DNA from: an uncultured Lachnospiraceae bacterium | GTDB taxonomy: Bacteria; Bacillota; Clostridia; Lachnospirales; Lachnospiraceae | DNA: 64,000 nt | NCBI GenBank assembly: GCA_944383765.1 | Contig: CALWQT010000002.1 | Span: forward strand, 62,001-126,000 | Direction: 5' to 3' | In this document: piece by piece, positions 37,015 to 45,336 of the stretch | How the letters are laid out: every line of letters starts with the position of its first letter | How positions within the stretch are numbered: position 1 is the first letter of the stretch | Made by a program: the position numbers and the translations under genes | The notes under the pieces: model-generated | The model's input: the letters and a program-made list of their open reading frames with translations, nothing else | Told to the model about the DNA's origin: nothing | Databases searched by the model: none

Positions 37015-38091
37015 ATGTACAAGAAAATGCTGAAAAGAGTTTTAGGATGTGCGTTATCAGTTTGTTTGCTTGCAGGTTGTGGAGCGAGTGGGACTGCAAC
37101 AACCAGTTCAGAAAATGATGGAAAAGCCGCGGAAAGTGAATTACCGGTATTGAAAGCTGCGGTTATGCCATTCCTTAATTCGGTTCCAGTAAATTACATC
37201 GTTGACAACGGACTGGACGAAAAATATGGTTTTAAGCTGGAAACTGTGCAGTTCGTTTCCGGAGGCTCCATGAATGAAGCAATCGCATCCAATGCATGGG
37301 ACGTAGCAGTTATGAGTACTGCATCAGTATATGCTTTGGCTACCTATCAGGCATATCTGATTGCCGATTTTGCTGATTCGGCAGGCGGAACAGGAATTTA
37401 TGTAAGACCAGACAGTGAAATAGCCAGCGTAAAAGGATATAATCCTACTTATCCGGAGGTTATGGGAGATCCGGATACCGTAAGAGGGAAACAGATCATT
37501 TACCAAAATGGACATGTATCCCATATGACTGCATTAAAATGGCTGGAGAAAATCGGAGTAAATCCAGATGAAGTAGAAGTAGTGAACATGGAACAGGCAT
37601 CTGCTTATCAGGCATTTCTTGCAGGCGAAGGAGATGCGGCAGCACTTGCGCCTTCTGTAAGTTATGCAGGAGAAGAACAGGGATGGGTGTGTGTTGCTGA
37701 TTTAAATAATCTGGACGTTCCTCAAAATGAAAGTGTGATCGCTACGCCAAAGGCATATGATGAAAAGCATGATCTGTTAGTTGCCTTTGTAAAAGCACTT
37801 TTTGAAGCAAATGAAGCACTTTGTAAGGATCAGGATCTGGAAGTACAGCTTTTGTCAGATTGGTATAAGAAAAATGGGTCTGATATCGATGAGGAAACTG
37901 TGAGAAAAGAAGTGGAAATGAGACCTCTTTTAACAGCTGAAGAGGCAAAAAATATGGAATTAGGAGCATCTACTAAGGCAAATGCAGAATTCTTTGTAGA
38001 AATCGGTACATTGGAAGCAGATAAATTGTCCATTTATGATACCAATATTGTGACGGACATCGTAGAAGAAGCGATTGGATATGGGAAGTAA
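37015..38091 (+). CDS. ABC transporter substrate-binding lipoprotein (NMT1/SsuA-like, NitT/TauT family)
   Basis: A 358-residue lipoprotein with signal peptide and lipobox LLAGC (Cys22). The mature part has the two-lobe periplasmic-binding-protein II pattern of nitrate/sulfonate/taurine/thiamine-precursor receptors: MPFLNSVPVNYIVDNG, GGSMNEAIASNAWDVAVMSTAS, GKQIIYQNGHVSHMTALKWLEKIG and QASAYQAFLAGEGDAAALAP. The ligand cannot be read from sequence. GGAG lies 10 nt before ATG. It heads a five-gene importer operon and is followed by a hairpin that may protect its mRNA. Confidence 0.88.
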   Translation: MYKKMLKRVLGCALSVCLLAGCGASGTATTSSENDGKAAESELPVLKAAVMPFLNSVPVNYIVDNGLDEKYGFKLETVQFVSGGSMNEAIASNAWDVAVMSTASVYALATYQAYLIADFADSAGGTGIYVRPDSEIASVKGYNPTYPEVMGDPDTVRGKQIIYQNGHVSHMTALKWLEKIGVNPDEVEVVNMEQASAYQAFLAGEGDAAALAPSVSYAGEEQGWVCVADLNNLDVPQNESVIATPKAYDEKHDLLVAFVKALFEANEALCKDQDLEVQLLSDWYKKNGSDIDEETVRKEVEMRPLLTAEEAKNMELGASTKANAEFFVEIGTLEADKLSIYDTNIVTDIVEEAIGYGK

Positions 38092-38118
38092 AGAGTGAAT
38101 TAAAATTGTAAAATCAAT

Positions 38119-38155
38119 AATCAGCACATCTTTCTGCAAGAGAGATGTGCTGATT
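38119..38155 (+). promoter_or_regulatory. Intergenic hairpin between binding-protein and permease genes
   Basis: A perfect 13-bp inverted repeat AATCAGCACATCT / AGATGTGCTGATT with an 11-nt loop. No T-tract follows, so it is more likely an mRNA-stabilising or partial-attenuation element than a full terminator. It lies exactly where a high binding-protein to permease ratio needs to be set. Confidence 0.6.
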
Positions 38156-38173
38156 TGAGAAAGGGGTATATAT

Positions 38174-38995
38174 ATGGATGAAAAACAGCAAAAGTTGTTG
38201 GAACATGAAAAACAGCAAAGGGCTCAAAAAAGAAAATATTTAATGATATCCGTAGTGTCTGTCTGCGTATTCTTCTTTGTTTGGGAGTTGATTACAGGTA
38301 TCCTTCATATTCTTCCGGATTATACCATGCCTAGTCCGGTAAAAGTGCTGGATTCCTTTATAAAAAAATTCTATACCAAAACACCGGATGGAGAAATTTT
38401 ACCAGTACATATAATTACCAGTTTGAAAGTATCGCTTTTCGGATTTTTCCTTGGATCAGTTACAGGAGTGCCGATTGGAATTATGATGGCATGGCATCCA
38501 AGATTCGAAAAGTTCTTTCGTCCATTATTTGATTTAATCCGTCCGGTTCCTACTGTAGCGTGGATTCCGATTATGATTCTGTGGTTTGGCATTGGATTAG
38601 GAGCAAAAGCAGCTGTAATTTTTGTGTCAGCATTTATTCCTTGTGTAGTTAATTCATTTGCAGGGATTAAGCAAACAAGTCAGGTGCATTTGTGGGTAGC
38701 ACAGACTTTTGGAGCAAGCAGAAGAGAAATGCTGTTTCGCATAGCAATTCCTACGGCACTTCCATCAATTTTTACTGGTTTAAGATTATCATTGGGATCT
38801 TCCTGGATGGCATTAGTGGCAGCAGAGATGCTGGCAGCGAATAAAGGACTGGGATATATGATTTATACGAGCCGCTCTTTAGGCCGGGCAGATCTTATTA
38901 TTGTAGGAATGTTGACCATAGGAGCCATAGGAGCAATTTTATCGTATGTGCTTGGAATTGCAGAAAAAAGAATTGTGAAGGGAGTGAGCAGATAA
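38174..38995 (+). CDS. ABC transporter permease 1 (NitT/TauT family)
   Basis: A 273-residue inner-membrane subunit with about six hydrophobic segments; the first is residues ~22-44 after a charged N-terminus. The coupling-helix EAA-type region is seen in FGASRREMLFRIAIPTALPSIFTGLRLSLG, and RPVPTVAWIPIMILWFGIG is characteristic of the SsuC/TauC/ThiX group. AAGGGG lies upstream of the ATG. It overlaps the second permease gene by one base. Confidence 0.9.
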   Translation: MDEKQQKLLEHEKQQRAQKRKYLMISVVSVCVFFFVWELITGILHILPDYTMPSPVKVLDSFIKKFYTKTPDGEILPVHIITSLKVSLFGFFLGSVTGVPIGIMMAWHPRFEKFFRPLFDLIRPVPTVAWIPIMILWFGIGLGAKAAVIFVSAFIPCVVNSFAGIKQTSQVHLWVAQTFGASRREMLFRIAIPTALPSIFTGLRLSLGSSWMALVAAEMLAANKGLGYMIYTSRSLGRADLIIVGMLTIGAIGAILSYVLGIAEKRIVKGVSR

Positions 38996-39771
38996 TGAAA
39001 AAGGCTGTACAGCTTGAAAAAATCGGTTGGGTAGTTTTTGACTTATTATTGTTACTTTTGGGATGGATATTCTTAGTTACATGTACGTCCGCAAAAGATA
39101 CATTTCCAGATCCGGTTAGTGTTTTTAGTATGCTGTTTACTTCTTTTGTAAAACCAATTGGAACCTATACCATGTGGGGACATATTATGTGGAGTTTATA
39201 TAGGGTGATGGTTGGATTTACTCTGGCATCCGTGACTGGTATCATTGTAGGAATTGCCATGGGATCTTCCAAGATAGCAGAGGCTATTATAAAACCGATT
39301 TTTGAATTTTTGAGACCGATTCCCCCGATTGCATGGATACCCTTGGCTATATTATGGTTTGGAATTGATGAAGCTTCTAAATATTTTATTATATGGTTGG
39401 GGGCATTTATTAATGTTACATTGAATTCCTATGTAGGTGCCAGCAGAACGGATGAAACTTTAATCGGCGCAGCACGTATGTTAGGAGCTGGAAAAAGAAA
39501 GGTATTTACAAGGATTATTCTTCCGGCATCCATGCCACAGATATTTGCGGGACTGCAGGTCGCTATGTCATCATGCTGGATGGCCGTTCTTGTGGCCGAG
39601 ATGGTAAGATCCAATGAAGGAGTAGGCTGGATTATTATTCGAGGTACTGATACAGGAAATACAGCTCAGATTATTGTTGGAATGATTACAATTGGAGTGA
39701 TCGGTTTTATACTGACTACTGCCATGAGCTGGATAGAAAGGAAGGTATGTTCATGGAACACAACGCTGTAA
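38995..39771 (+). CDS. ABC transporter permease 2 (NitT/TauT family)
   Basis: A 258-residue paralogue of the preceding permease: RPIPPIAWIPLAILWFGID and the EAA region MLGAGKRKVFTRIILPASMPQIFAGLQ align with it, but the sequences are clearly different. Most NitT/TauT importers have a single permease gene acting as a homodimer, so two distinct genes imply a heterodimeric channel. TAATG overlap gives translational coupling to permease 1, and the 3' end overlaps the first ATPase gene. Confidence 0.9.
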   Translation: MKKAVQLEKIGWVVFDLLLLLLGWIFLVTCTSAKDTFPDPVSVFSMLFTSFVKPIGTYTMWGHIMWSLYRVMVGFTLASVTGIIVGIAMGSSKIAEAIIKPIFEFLRPIPPIAWIPLAILWFGIDEASKYFIIWLGAFINVTLNSYVGASRTDETLIGAARMLGAGKRKVFTRIILPASMPQIFAGLQVAMSSCWMAVLVAEMVRSNEGVGWIIIRGTDTGNTAQIIVGMITIGVIGFILTTAMSWIERKVCSWNTTL

Positions 39772-40520
39772 AACAAATCTTATCCTGCAGAGATGTTTCC
39801 AAGACTTTTTATGGAGATGGAAAATGTACGGAAGTTATCAGACATATTGATTTTGATGTGACGGAAAATGAATTTGTAGTTTTATTTGGACCGGGACAGT
39901 GTGGAAAAACAACGCTGATTAAAATGCTTGCCGGATTAGAGGAATGTGAAGAGGGAAGCATCAGCCTGGAAAATGAAAAAATCACAGGACCGAGGCCAGA
40001 TCTTGGAGTAGTGTATCAGACAACCGCTCTTTTTCCCTGGTGCACAGTACGGGGAAATATCGAGTTTGGCCCGAAAGTAAGAAATAAAGACAAGAAGGAG
40101 ACCAGGAAAAGAGCTGATCATTTTATTGATTTAGTGGGGCTGAAAGGATTTGAGGATTCTTATCCGAAAGCATTGTCCGGAGGTATGAGACAGAGAGTTG
40201 GAATTGCCAGAGCGTATTGCAACGATCCAAGAGTCTTGCTTATGGATGAGCCATTTGGTCATTTAGACGCACAGACCAGATATATGATGGAAGAAGCTTT
40301 GGAAAACATCTGGCAGAAAGAGAAGCGAACCGTTATTTTTGTTACCAACAATATAGAGGAAGCTATTTATCTGGCAGACAGAATTATTCTGTTAACCAAC
40401 CGCCCTGCATCAATCAAACAGGAATTTAAGATTGAACTTCCAAGACCCAGAGATTATGTATCACCAGAGTTTTTGAAACTGAGAGAGATTATTACTCAGG
40501 CTATGGATGCTACGGTATAA
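39753..40520 (+). CDS. ABC transporter ATPase 1: canonical signature, H-loop His replaced by Asn
   Basis: A 255-residue NBD of the NitT/TauT (SsuB/TauB) type. Walker A is GPGQCGKTT (residues ~46-54), signature LSGGM (141-145) is canonical and Walker B LLMDEPFGHLD is intact. The switch His that contacts the gamma-phosphate is Asn: VTNNIEEA, Asn199. The start at 39753 was chosen because AAAGGAAGG is 7 nt upstream; ATG 39747 is only 1 nt away from it. It overlaps permease 2. See ATPase 2 for the complementary defect. Confidence 0.9.
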   Translation: MEHNAVKQILSCRDVSKTFYGDGKCTEVIRHIDFDVTENEFVVLFGPGQCGKTTLIKMLAGLEECEEGSISLENEKITGPRPDLGVVYQTTALFPWCTVRGNIEFGPKVRNKDKKETRKRADHFIDLVGLKGFEDSYPKALSGGMRQRVGIARAYCNDPRVLLMDEPFGHLDAQTRYMMEEALENIWQKEKRTVIFVTNNIEEAIYLADRIILLTNRPASIKQEFKIELPRPRDYVSPEFLKLREIITQAMDATV

Positions 40521-40542
40521 TGGAAGAAAGGGGTAGTTTTAT

Positions 40543-41283
40543 ATGATGGAAAATAAAGTAGAAGTATCTCATCTGACAAAAAAATTTGGAGATTTATTGG
40601 TTCTTGATGATTTATCATTTAACGTAAAAAACGGGGAGTTTTTAACCATAGTGGGGCCTACGGGATGTGGTAAAACTACTTTTTTGAATAGTCTGACAAA
40701 ATTGTATGATATTACATCAGGAGAGATACTGGTCAATGGAGAACCAGTTAATTTAAAAAAACATAATATTGCGTACATATTTCAGGAATATTCCACGATG
40801 CCGTGGCTGAAAGTGGAAGAAAATATCAGATTCGGATTGGAAATAAAGAAAAAAAGTGAAGAAGAAATAAAACGATCCGTGGATTGGGTAATTAAAATGG
40901 TGGGATTGGAGGAGTATCGGGATTATTATCCAAGACAGCTGTCAGCAAGCATGCTTCAAAGGGTGGTGATTGCCCGGGCATTTGCTACGGAACCGGAACT
41001 GTTGTTGATGGATGAACCTTATGGACAACTGGATCTGGAACTTCGGTTTAAATTGGAAGATGAACTGATTAAACTTTGGAAAAAGACGAATACCACTGTC
41101 ATTTTTATCACTCATAATATTGAGGAAGCGGTTTATTTGGGAGAAAATATTATGGTGCTTACCAATAAACCCACAAGAGTAAAAACAATAATAAAAAATC
41201 CACTTCCATGGCCAAGAAATGTTTCAGATCCTGAATTCATTGAGCTGAGAAATAAAATTACAGATTTGATTAAATGGTGGTAG
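40543..41283 (+). CDS. ABC transporter ATPase 2: degenerate signature, H-loop His intact
   Basis: A 246-residue NBD. Walker A GPTGCGKTT (residues 38-46), Walker B LLMDEPYGQLD and switch His191 in ITHNIEEA are all standard, but the signature is LSASM (133-137) in place of LSGG. Paired with ATPase 1, the composite site using this Walker A/His and the LSGGM of ATPase 1 is complete. The opposite site combines the Asn199 subunit with LSASM and is doubly degenerate. This is the asymmetry known from heterodimeric ABC exporters. Confidence 0.9.
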   Translation: MMENKVEVSHLTKKFGDLLVLDDLSFNVKNGEFLTIVGPTGCGKTTFLNSLTKLYDITSGEILVNGEPVNLKKHNIAYIFQEYSTMPWLKVEENIRFGLEIKKKSEEEIKRSVDWVIKMVGLEEYRDYYPRQLSASMLQRVVIARAFATEPELLLMDEPYGQLDLELRFKLEDELIKLWKKTNTTVIFITHNIEEAVYLGENIMVLTNKPTRVKTIIKNPLPWPRNVSDPEFIELRNKITDLIKWW

Positions 41284-41335
41284 AAAAGGAGAGAGTAGGA
41301 TAACATAGACTTTTTAGTAATGAAATGTTAGAATC

Positions 41336-41354
41336 ATGTATATTACATATACAT
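41336..41354. repeat. Perfect 19-bp palindrome upstream of the histidine kinase gene
   Basis: ATGTATAT-TAC-ATATACAT, directly before the ribosome site (AAAGGTGG) of the kinase gene. It could be an operator or a leader hairpin. The sequence is AT-rich, so chance is not excluded. Confidence 0.35.
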
Positions 41355-41370
41355 ATAAAGGTGGCGTTTT

Positions 41371-43140
41371 ATGATTCAGAATTGGATTGTGAAAAATAAG
41401 AGCCTGAGAAGTATTTTAATTCTTCTTTTTTCTCTGACAGGGATTTTTTTGATAGGCCTGATTGGAATATTTTGCTTTAAACAGATGAGCCGTGTCATGA
41501 TGACGGAAATTGGAAATGCCCGAGTTGGAATGCTTCAACAGATTGGAGAGAGAATTGAAGTCATACATAACAGAATGGTCACATTATCCAATTTGTATTA
41601 TTACGATATGGATTTAAACCACTATATACAGAATTGCCTGGAGGATTCTGAGACGGCAGAGCTGGAAAACTATTTGAACAGCCTGGATACTCAGTATCGC
41701 CAGGCTTTTGTGAATAGTGATTATGATTACTGCGTAGCTTTAGAATTGGAAAATGGATATCAGTATCTGTCTGATAAATCTTTAAATTATGATTTTAGCA
41801 TTCCCAAGAAAAAATTGTGGTATGCGGATATGATAAATGAAAAGGGGAATATTTATTGGACAAAGATGTATCAAGCGAATGAAGGAGATATAGATTCGGT
41901 ACAGGCTGCAGCGAGAATTTTGGTGGATAAATCTACAGGTAAAACAATAGGAACGCTATTTATTTTAATTAAAGAAAAAATTATAGCAGAAACATACCAA
42001 TCAGCATTGAATGGGCAGAATAGTGTATATATATTGAATAATCAGGGGAGCATTATTTCTCATCCTGATAAAAATATGGTGGGAATTAATTTTTATAATA
42101 TGGACAGGTTTTATGATTTTTTCGGAACTAACAGTTATGCGATAGTTGACAAAGCAGATCAATCATTCTATCTTATCAATTCATATGATGAAAACCTGAA
42201 TTATATTATTGTAGAAGAAACTCCTGTATTTGTAATTATGGAATCTTTGTATAAAATTCAGAAAAGGATTATGGGAATGCTATTAATATGCATCGTTATT
42301 ACAATTATGCTGGCGGTTATACTTTCTGGGACGCTTGTAAAACCTATTTATCGACTGTGTGTTTCCATGAAACAAATGCAGAAAGGAGATTTAAATGTCA
42401 GATATCATGAAATAGGTTGGAAGGAAGTGCAGGAATTAGGAGATGGGTTTAATGGGATGATGGAAAAAATTCAAATGCTGTTAAAAGATATCGAACAAAA
42501 GCAGGAACAGAAAAATAAAGCAGAAATGAATTTTTTGAGGTCTCAGATAAATCCACATTTTATTTATAATACCTTGTTCAATATTAAATGCATGGCAGCT
42601 ATGAACAGAATGCAGGACGTGGAGAATATGCTGACTATTTTTTCCAGGATTTTGAAGAATGTGTTGAGCAATCCGAAAGAACTGATTTCTTTGGAAGAAG
42701 AGGTTTCCATGCTGCAGCAATATGTCTTTTTGTTAAAATATAGATACGGGAATAATTTTGAGGTCATTTTCAATATTGATGATGATGTTCAAAAAGGAAA
42801 GATACCAAAGCTGTCCTTGCAGCCGATTCTTGAAAATGCAATCTTTCATGGACTTGAACCAAAAGGAGGGAATGGAACGGTTATTGTAAATTCCTGGAAA
42901 CGAGAAAACAGGCTGATTGTGGAAATTATCGATGATGGTGTAGGAATGGATGAAGAACAGATCAAAAACAGTTTAATTGGCGAGAAAGATGATGATTCCA
43001 AACAACATCATATAGGGTTAAAAAATGTCAATGAAAGGTTGAAGCTATATTTTGGGGAAGGATATGGCATTACGGTTAAAAGTGAAAAACAGATAGGGAC
43101 TACGGTTACATTTGAGATTCCGTATTTGATTGAAGAATAA
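41371..43140 (+). CDS. Sensor histidine kinase (YesM/LytS-type His_kinase family)
   Basis: A 589-residue membrane kinase. Residues ~13-36 and ~303-325 are membrane segments that enclose a ~265-residue extracellular sensor, probably Cache-like. A HAMP segment follows (GTLVKPIYRL ... LNVRYHEIGWKEVQELGDGFN), a short coiled coil, then the phospho-acceptor His396 in INPHFIYNTLFNIK and the HATPase (LQPILENAIFHGLEPK, IDDGVGMD). This architecture usually controls carbohydrate transporters in Firmicutes. Its partner regulator begins 37 bp downstream, and the importer it probably controls is just upstream. Confidence 0.93.
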   Translation: MIQNWIVKNKSLRSILILLFSLTGIFLIGLIGIFCFKQMSRVMMTEIGNARVGMLQQIGERIEVIHNRMVTLSNLYYYDMDLNHYIQNCLEDSETAELENYLNSLDTQYRQAFVNSDYDYCVALELENGYQYLSDKSLNYDFSIPKKKLWYADMINEKGNIYWTKMYQANEGDIDSVQAAARILVDKSTGKTIGTLFILIKEKIIAETYQSALNGQNSVYILNNQGSIISHPDKNMVGINFYNMDRFYDFFGTNSYAIVDKADQSFYLINSYDENLNYIIVEETPVFVIMESLYKIQKRIMGMLLICIVITIMLAVILSGTLVKPIYRLCVSMKQMQKGDLNVRYHEIGWKEVQELGDGFNGMMEKIQMLLKDIEQKQEQKNKAEMNFLRSQINPHFIYNTLFNIKCMAAMNRMQDVENMLTIFSRILKNVLSNPKELISLEEEVSMLQQYVFLLKYRYGNNFEVIFNIDDDVQKGKIPKLSLQPILENAIFHGLEPKGGNGTVIVNSWKRENRLIVEIIDDGVGMDEEQIKNSLIGEKDDDSKQHHIGLKNVNERLKLYFGEGYGITVKSEKQIGTTVTFEIPYLIEE

Positions 43141-43177
43141 GGAATTTATATTATGTTGAATGGTAAGAAGGGATTTT

Positions 43178-44722
43178 ATGTTAAAAGTTTTGATTGTAGA
43201 TGATGAGCTTCCTATTAGAGAGTGGTTGGAATTCTGTGTAAATCATTCTTCGGTAACTTGCAGTGTAGTTGGAATGGCATCAAATGGGAAGGCAGCTTTG
43301 GAATTGTTCGAAAAGAAAAATCCAGATCTTATAATTACTGATATAAAAATGCCTGTTATGGGAGGCCTGGATCTTATTACAGAAATAAGAAAACAGAATA
43401 AGGAAATTCCTTTGATTATTCTTACCAGTTATTCTGATTTTGATTTTGCCAGAAGTGCGTTGCAGTATGGGGTGAGTGAGTATATCTTAAAGACAGAGGT
43501 AACCATTGCTTTGATGGATGAAATTTTGCTTAAGATATCGAAAGAAATAGAAGGCAGATATCAGGGATCCCAAAAATATAAGATAATTCAGGAAAAAAAC
43601 AGACTATTGGAAGAAAGTCTGGAGGGAATGAAAAAATGGGACGATCATACGGTATCCGATATGCTTGCACAGTTAAATGCCGAAATTTCAGAATATGGGA
43701 TTTTTGCGGTTTCACTTGTGAGTGCAGGGACTGAAGTTATTTTTGATCAGATAAAGAATCTGATAGAAAAAGCAATGATTCTTTCATATGGAAAAAATCA
43801 GTTATTTTTAGTAGGTAATTTAAAAGAGTGTTCTGTTTTGTCAAAGCAAAAAGAAGTTTTATATAAAATAGGTAACTGCTTTATTGATCAAACCAAGGAA
43901 TCTGTTGGAATCAGTAATGTTTATACAGGCTATAAATGGATTCCCATTGCATTGAGAGAGGCTGAAAATCGGAGAAAACAGCAGTTTTGGAGTCACAAAA
44001 AAGGTATTTATATGGAGGAAATAGCGGGAAATGAAAATGGAATCCGTATAGTGACTGAAATGAGACAGAAATTTATCAAAATATCCAAAACCGATAATTT
44101 TCAGGAAAGTCAGGAACTGTTGTTTGAGATTATGGGTTACATAAAAAAGGTTCGCCTTTTCAATATTGCTTATGTGAGAGAAACTTGTGAAGCTTTGCTG
44201 AAATATTTATATTATGCTTATGGTACATATAGTGAGAAAGAAATGGCAGAAATGGAAAGAATTTCCGGAATGATAAAAAAAGCAGATTATTTTTCCGAAA
44301 TCGAAGAATATATGAAAGAGTATGTTCAAAAAATTCAGAAATTAAGAACGGAAAATATCACAAATTATTCTGCTCCGATTCAAAGAGCGGTTATGTATAT
44401 AAAGGAAAATTATGCAAAAAGTATTACTCTTTCAGATGTGGCGGAATATCTGGAATTTAGTCCGGATTATTTTAGCAGGATATTCAAAGAAGAAACGGGG
44501 ATAAATTTTACTGCATATTTGACAGAAGTTCGTTTGCGGCAGGCTGCAGAACTGTTGAGCAAAACCAACATGAAAGTATATGAGGTTTCTGATTTGGTAG
44601 GGTATTCTAACATGAGCTATTTTTCTACCGTGTTCAAAAAGAAATATGGATTGAATCCGTTTGATTTTAAAACTCAGAGTGTGCAAAGTCAGAAGGATAT
44701 TTTTGTAAAAAGGGAAAATTGA
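43178..44722 (+). CDS. AraC-type response regulator (YesN-like)
   Basis: A 514-residue regulator with an N-terminal receiver (LIVDDE, phospho-acceptor Asp55 in LIITDIKMP, Ser/Thr in LTSYSDFDFA), a long central linker (~residues 130-400) and a C-terminal AraC/XylS DNA-binding domain with two HTHs (ITLSDVAEYLEFSPDYFSRIFKEETG and VYEVSDLVGYSNMSYFSTVFKKKYG). The start at 43178 follows AAGAAGGG by 5-6 nt; ATG 43160 lacks a site. It presumably activates the importer operon and perhaps the phosphorylase gene. Confidence 0.93.
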   Translation: MLKVLIVDDELPIREWLEFCVNHSSVTCSVVGMASNGKAALELFEKKNPDLIITDIKMPVMGGLDLITEIRKQNKEIPLIILTSYSDFDFARSALQYGVSEYILKTEVTIALMDEILLKISKEIEGRYQGSQKYKIIQEKNRLLEESLEGMKKWDDHTVSDMLAQLNAEISEYGIFAVSLVSAGTEVIFDQIKNLIEKAMILSYGKNQLFLVGNLKECSVLSKQKEVLYKIGNCFIDQTKESVGISNVYTGYKWIPIALREAENRRKQQFWSHKKGIYMEEIAGNENGIRIVTEMRQKFIKISKTDNFQESQELLFEIMGYIKKVRLFNIAYVRETCEALLKYLYYAYGTYSEKEMAEMERISGMIKKADYFSEIEEYMKEYVQKIQKLRTENITNYSAPIQRAVMYIKENYAKSITLSDVAEYLEFSPDYFSRIFKEETGINFTAYLTEVRLRQAAELLSKTNMKVYEVSDLVGYSNMSYFSTVFKKKYGLNPFDFKTQSVQSQKDIFVKREN

Positions 44723-44739
44723 AATTCCTTTTCCCACTC

Positions 44740-44769
44740 TTGTACTTCCTGCAGCAGGTATGATATACT
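44740..44769 (+). promoter_or_regulatory. Candidate promoter for the DUF5721 gene
   Basis: TTGTAC, 18-bp spacer, TGA-TATACT; it lies 50 bp before the start, after the AT-rich block ends. Confidence 0.45.
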
Positions 44770-44819
44770 AAGGCTGATTTGGCAAAAACTGTGAATGCGG
44801 ACGTCAGAAAGGAGATAGT

Positions 44820-45317
44820 ATGGTTTCTTTGAAAATAGAAGATATAAAGAACTTTACTTCCAGTCTGTTTATTGGCAGTTTGTTTGATGATTTTCTAGTG
44901 AGAGAGGCACAGGTGGTGACCTATAACTCTTTTACCATTGATGGGCATACACGTTCCGGATATTACACGGAGGAGGAAGTCCAGGAAGAGGGAATCGGGG
45001 AATTTTCCAGATGGAAAAAGCTGAAACCTATCTGTTTTTCCTTGGTGAGAGGGAAAAGGCTTCCGGAAAGTTTTCGGATCGAATTTGCCCTGAATCAGGA
45101 GCAGAAGGAAAAGTTTTTGAATAAGCTGGGAGGCCAATGGAGGCCGGATGCAGTGAAAGGGCTGTATTTGGGGATAAGATACGGACATGGGGAACTGCAT
45201 TGTGTGACAGGAGTATCGTTTTCTGTGTTTACCATGGAACGGTCTCTGGAATTGGAGTGGGACAGCGAAGCCAAGGCTTTTTTAAAAAACAGTGGCATTA
45301 TTTTTTCAGAGGAATGA
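44820..45317 (+). CDS. DUF5721-like protein of unknown function
   Basis: A 165-residue cytosolic, mixed alpha/beta protein with no motif of known activity. Features: MVSLKIEDIKNFTSSLFIG at the N-terminus, DGHTRSGYYTEEE and LKPICFSLVRGKRLP in the middle. I recall this pattern as DUF5721 from Lachnospiraceae, but could not check. AAAGGAG precedes the start. It ends 19 bp before the carbohydrate kinase gene, so the two may be co-transcribed. Confidence 0.65.
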   Translation: MVSLKIEDIKNFTSSLFIGSLFDDFLVREAQVVTYNSFTIDGHTRSGYYTEEEVQEEGIGEFSRWKKLKPICFSLVRGKRLPESFRIEFALNQEQKEKFLNKLGGQWRPDAVKGLYLGIRYGHGELHCVTGVSFSVFTMERSLELEWDSEAKAFLKNSGIIFSEE

Positions 45318-45336
45318 ATGAGGAGGAGAAGGTAAC

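Noticed and set aside
37015..41283. Importer as a thiamine-precursor (ThiXYZ) or taurine system
   Set aside because: No TPP riboswitch (no THI-box sequence) before the operon, no thi or sulfonate-utilisation gene nearby; the ligand is left open.
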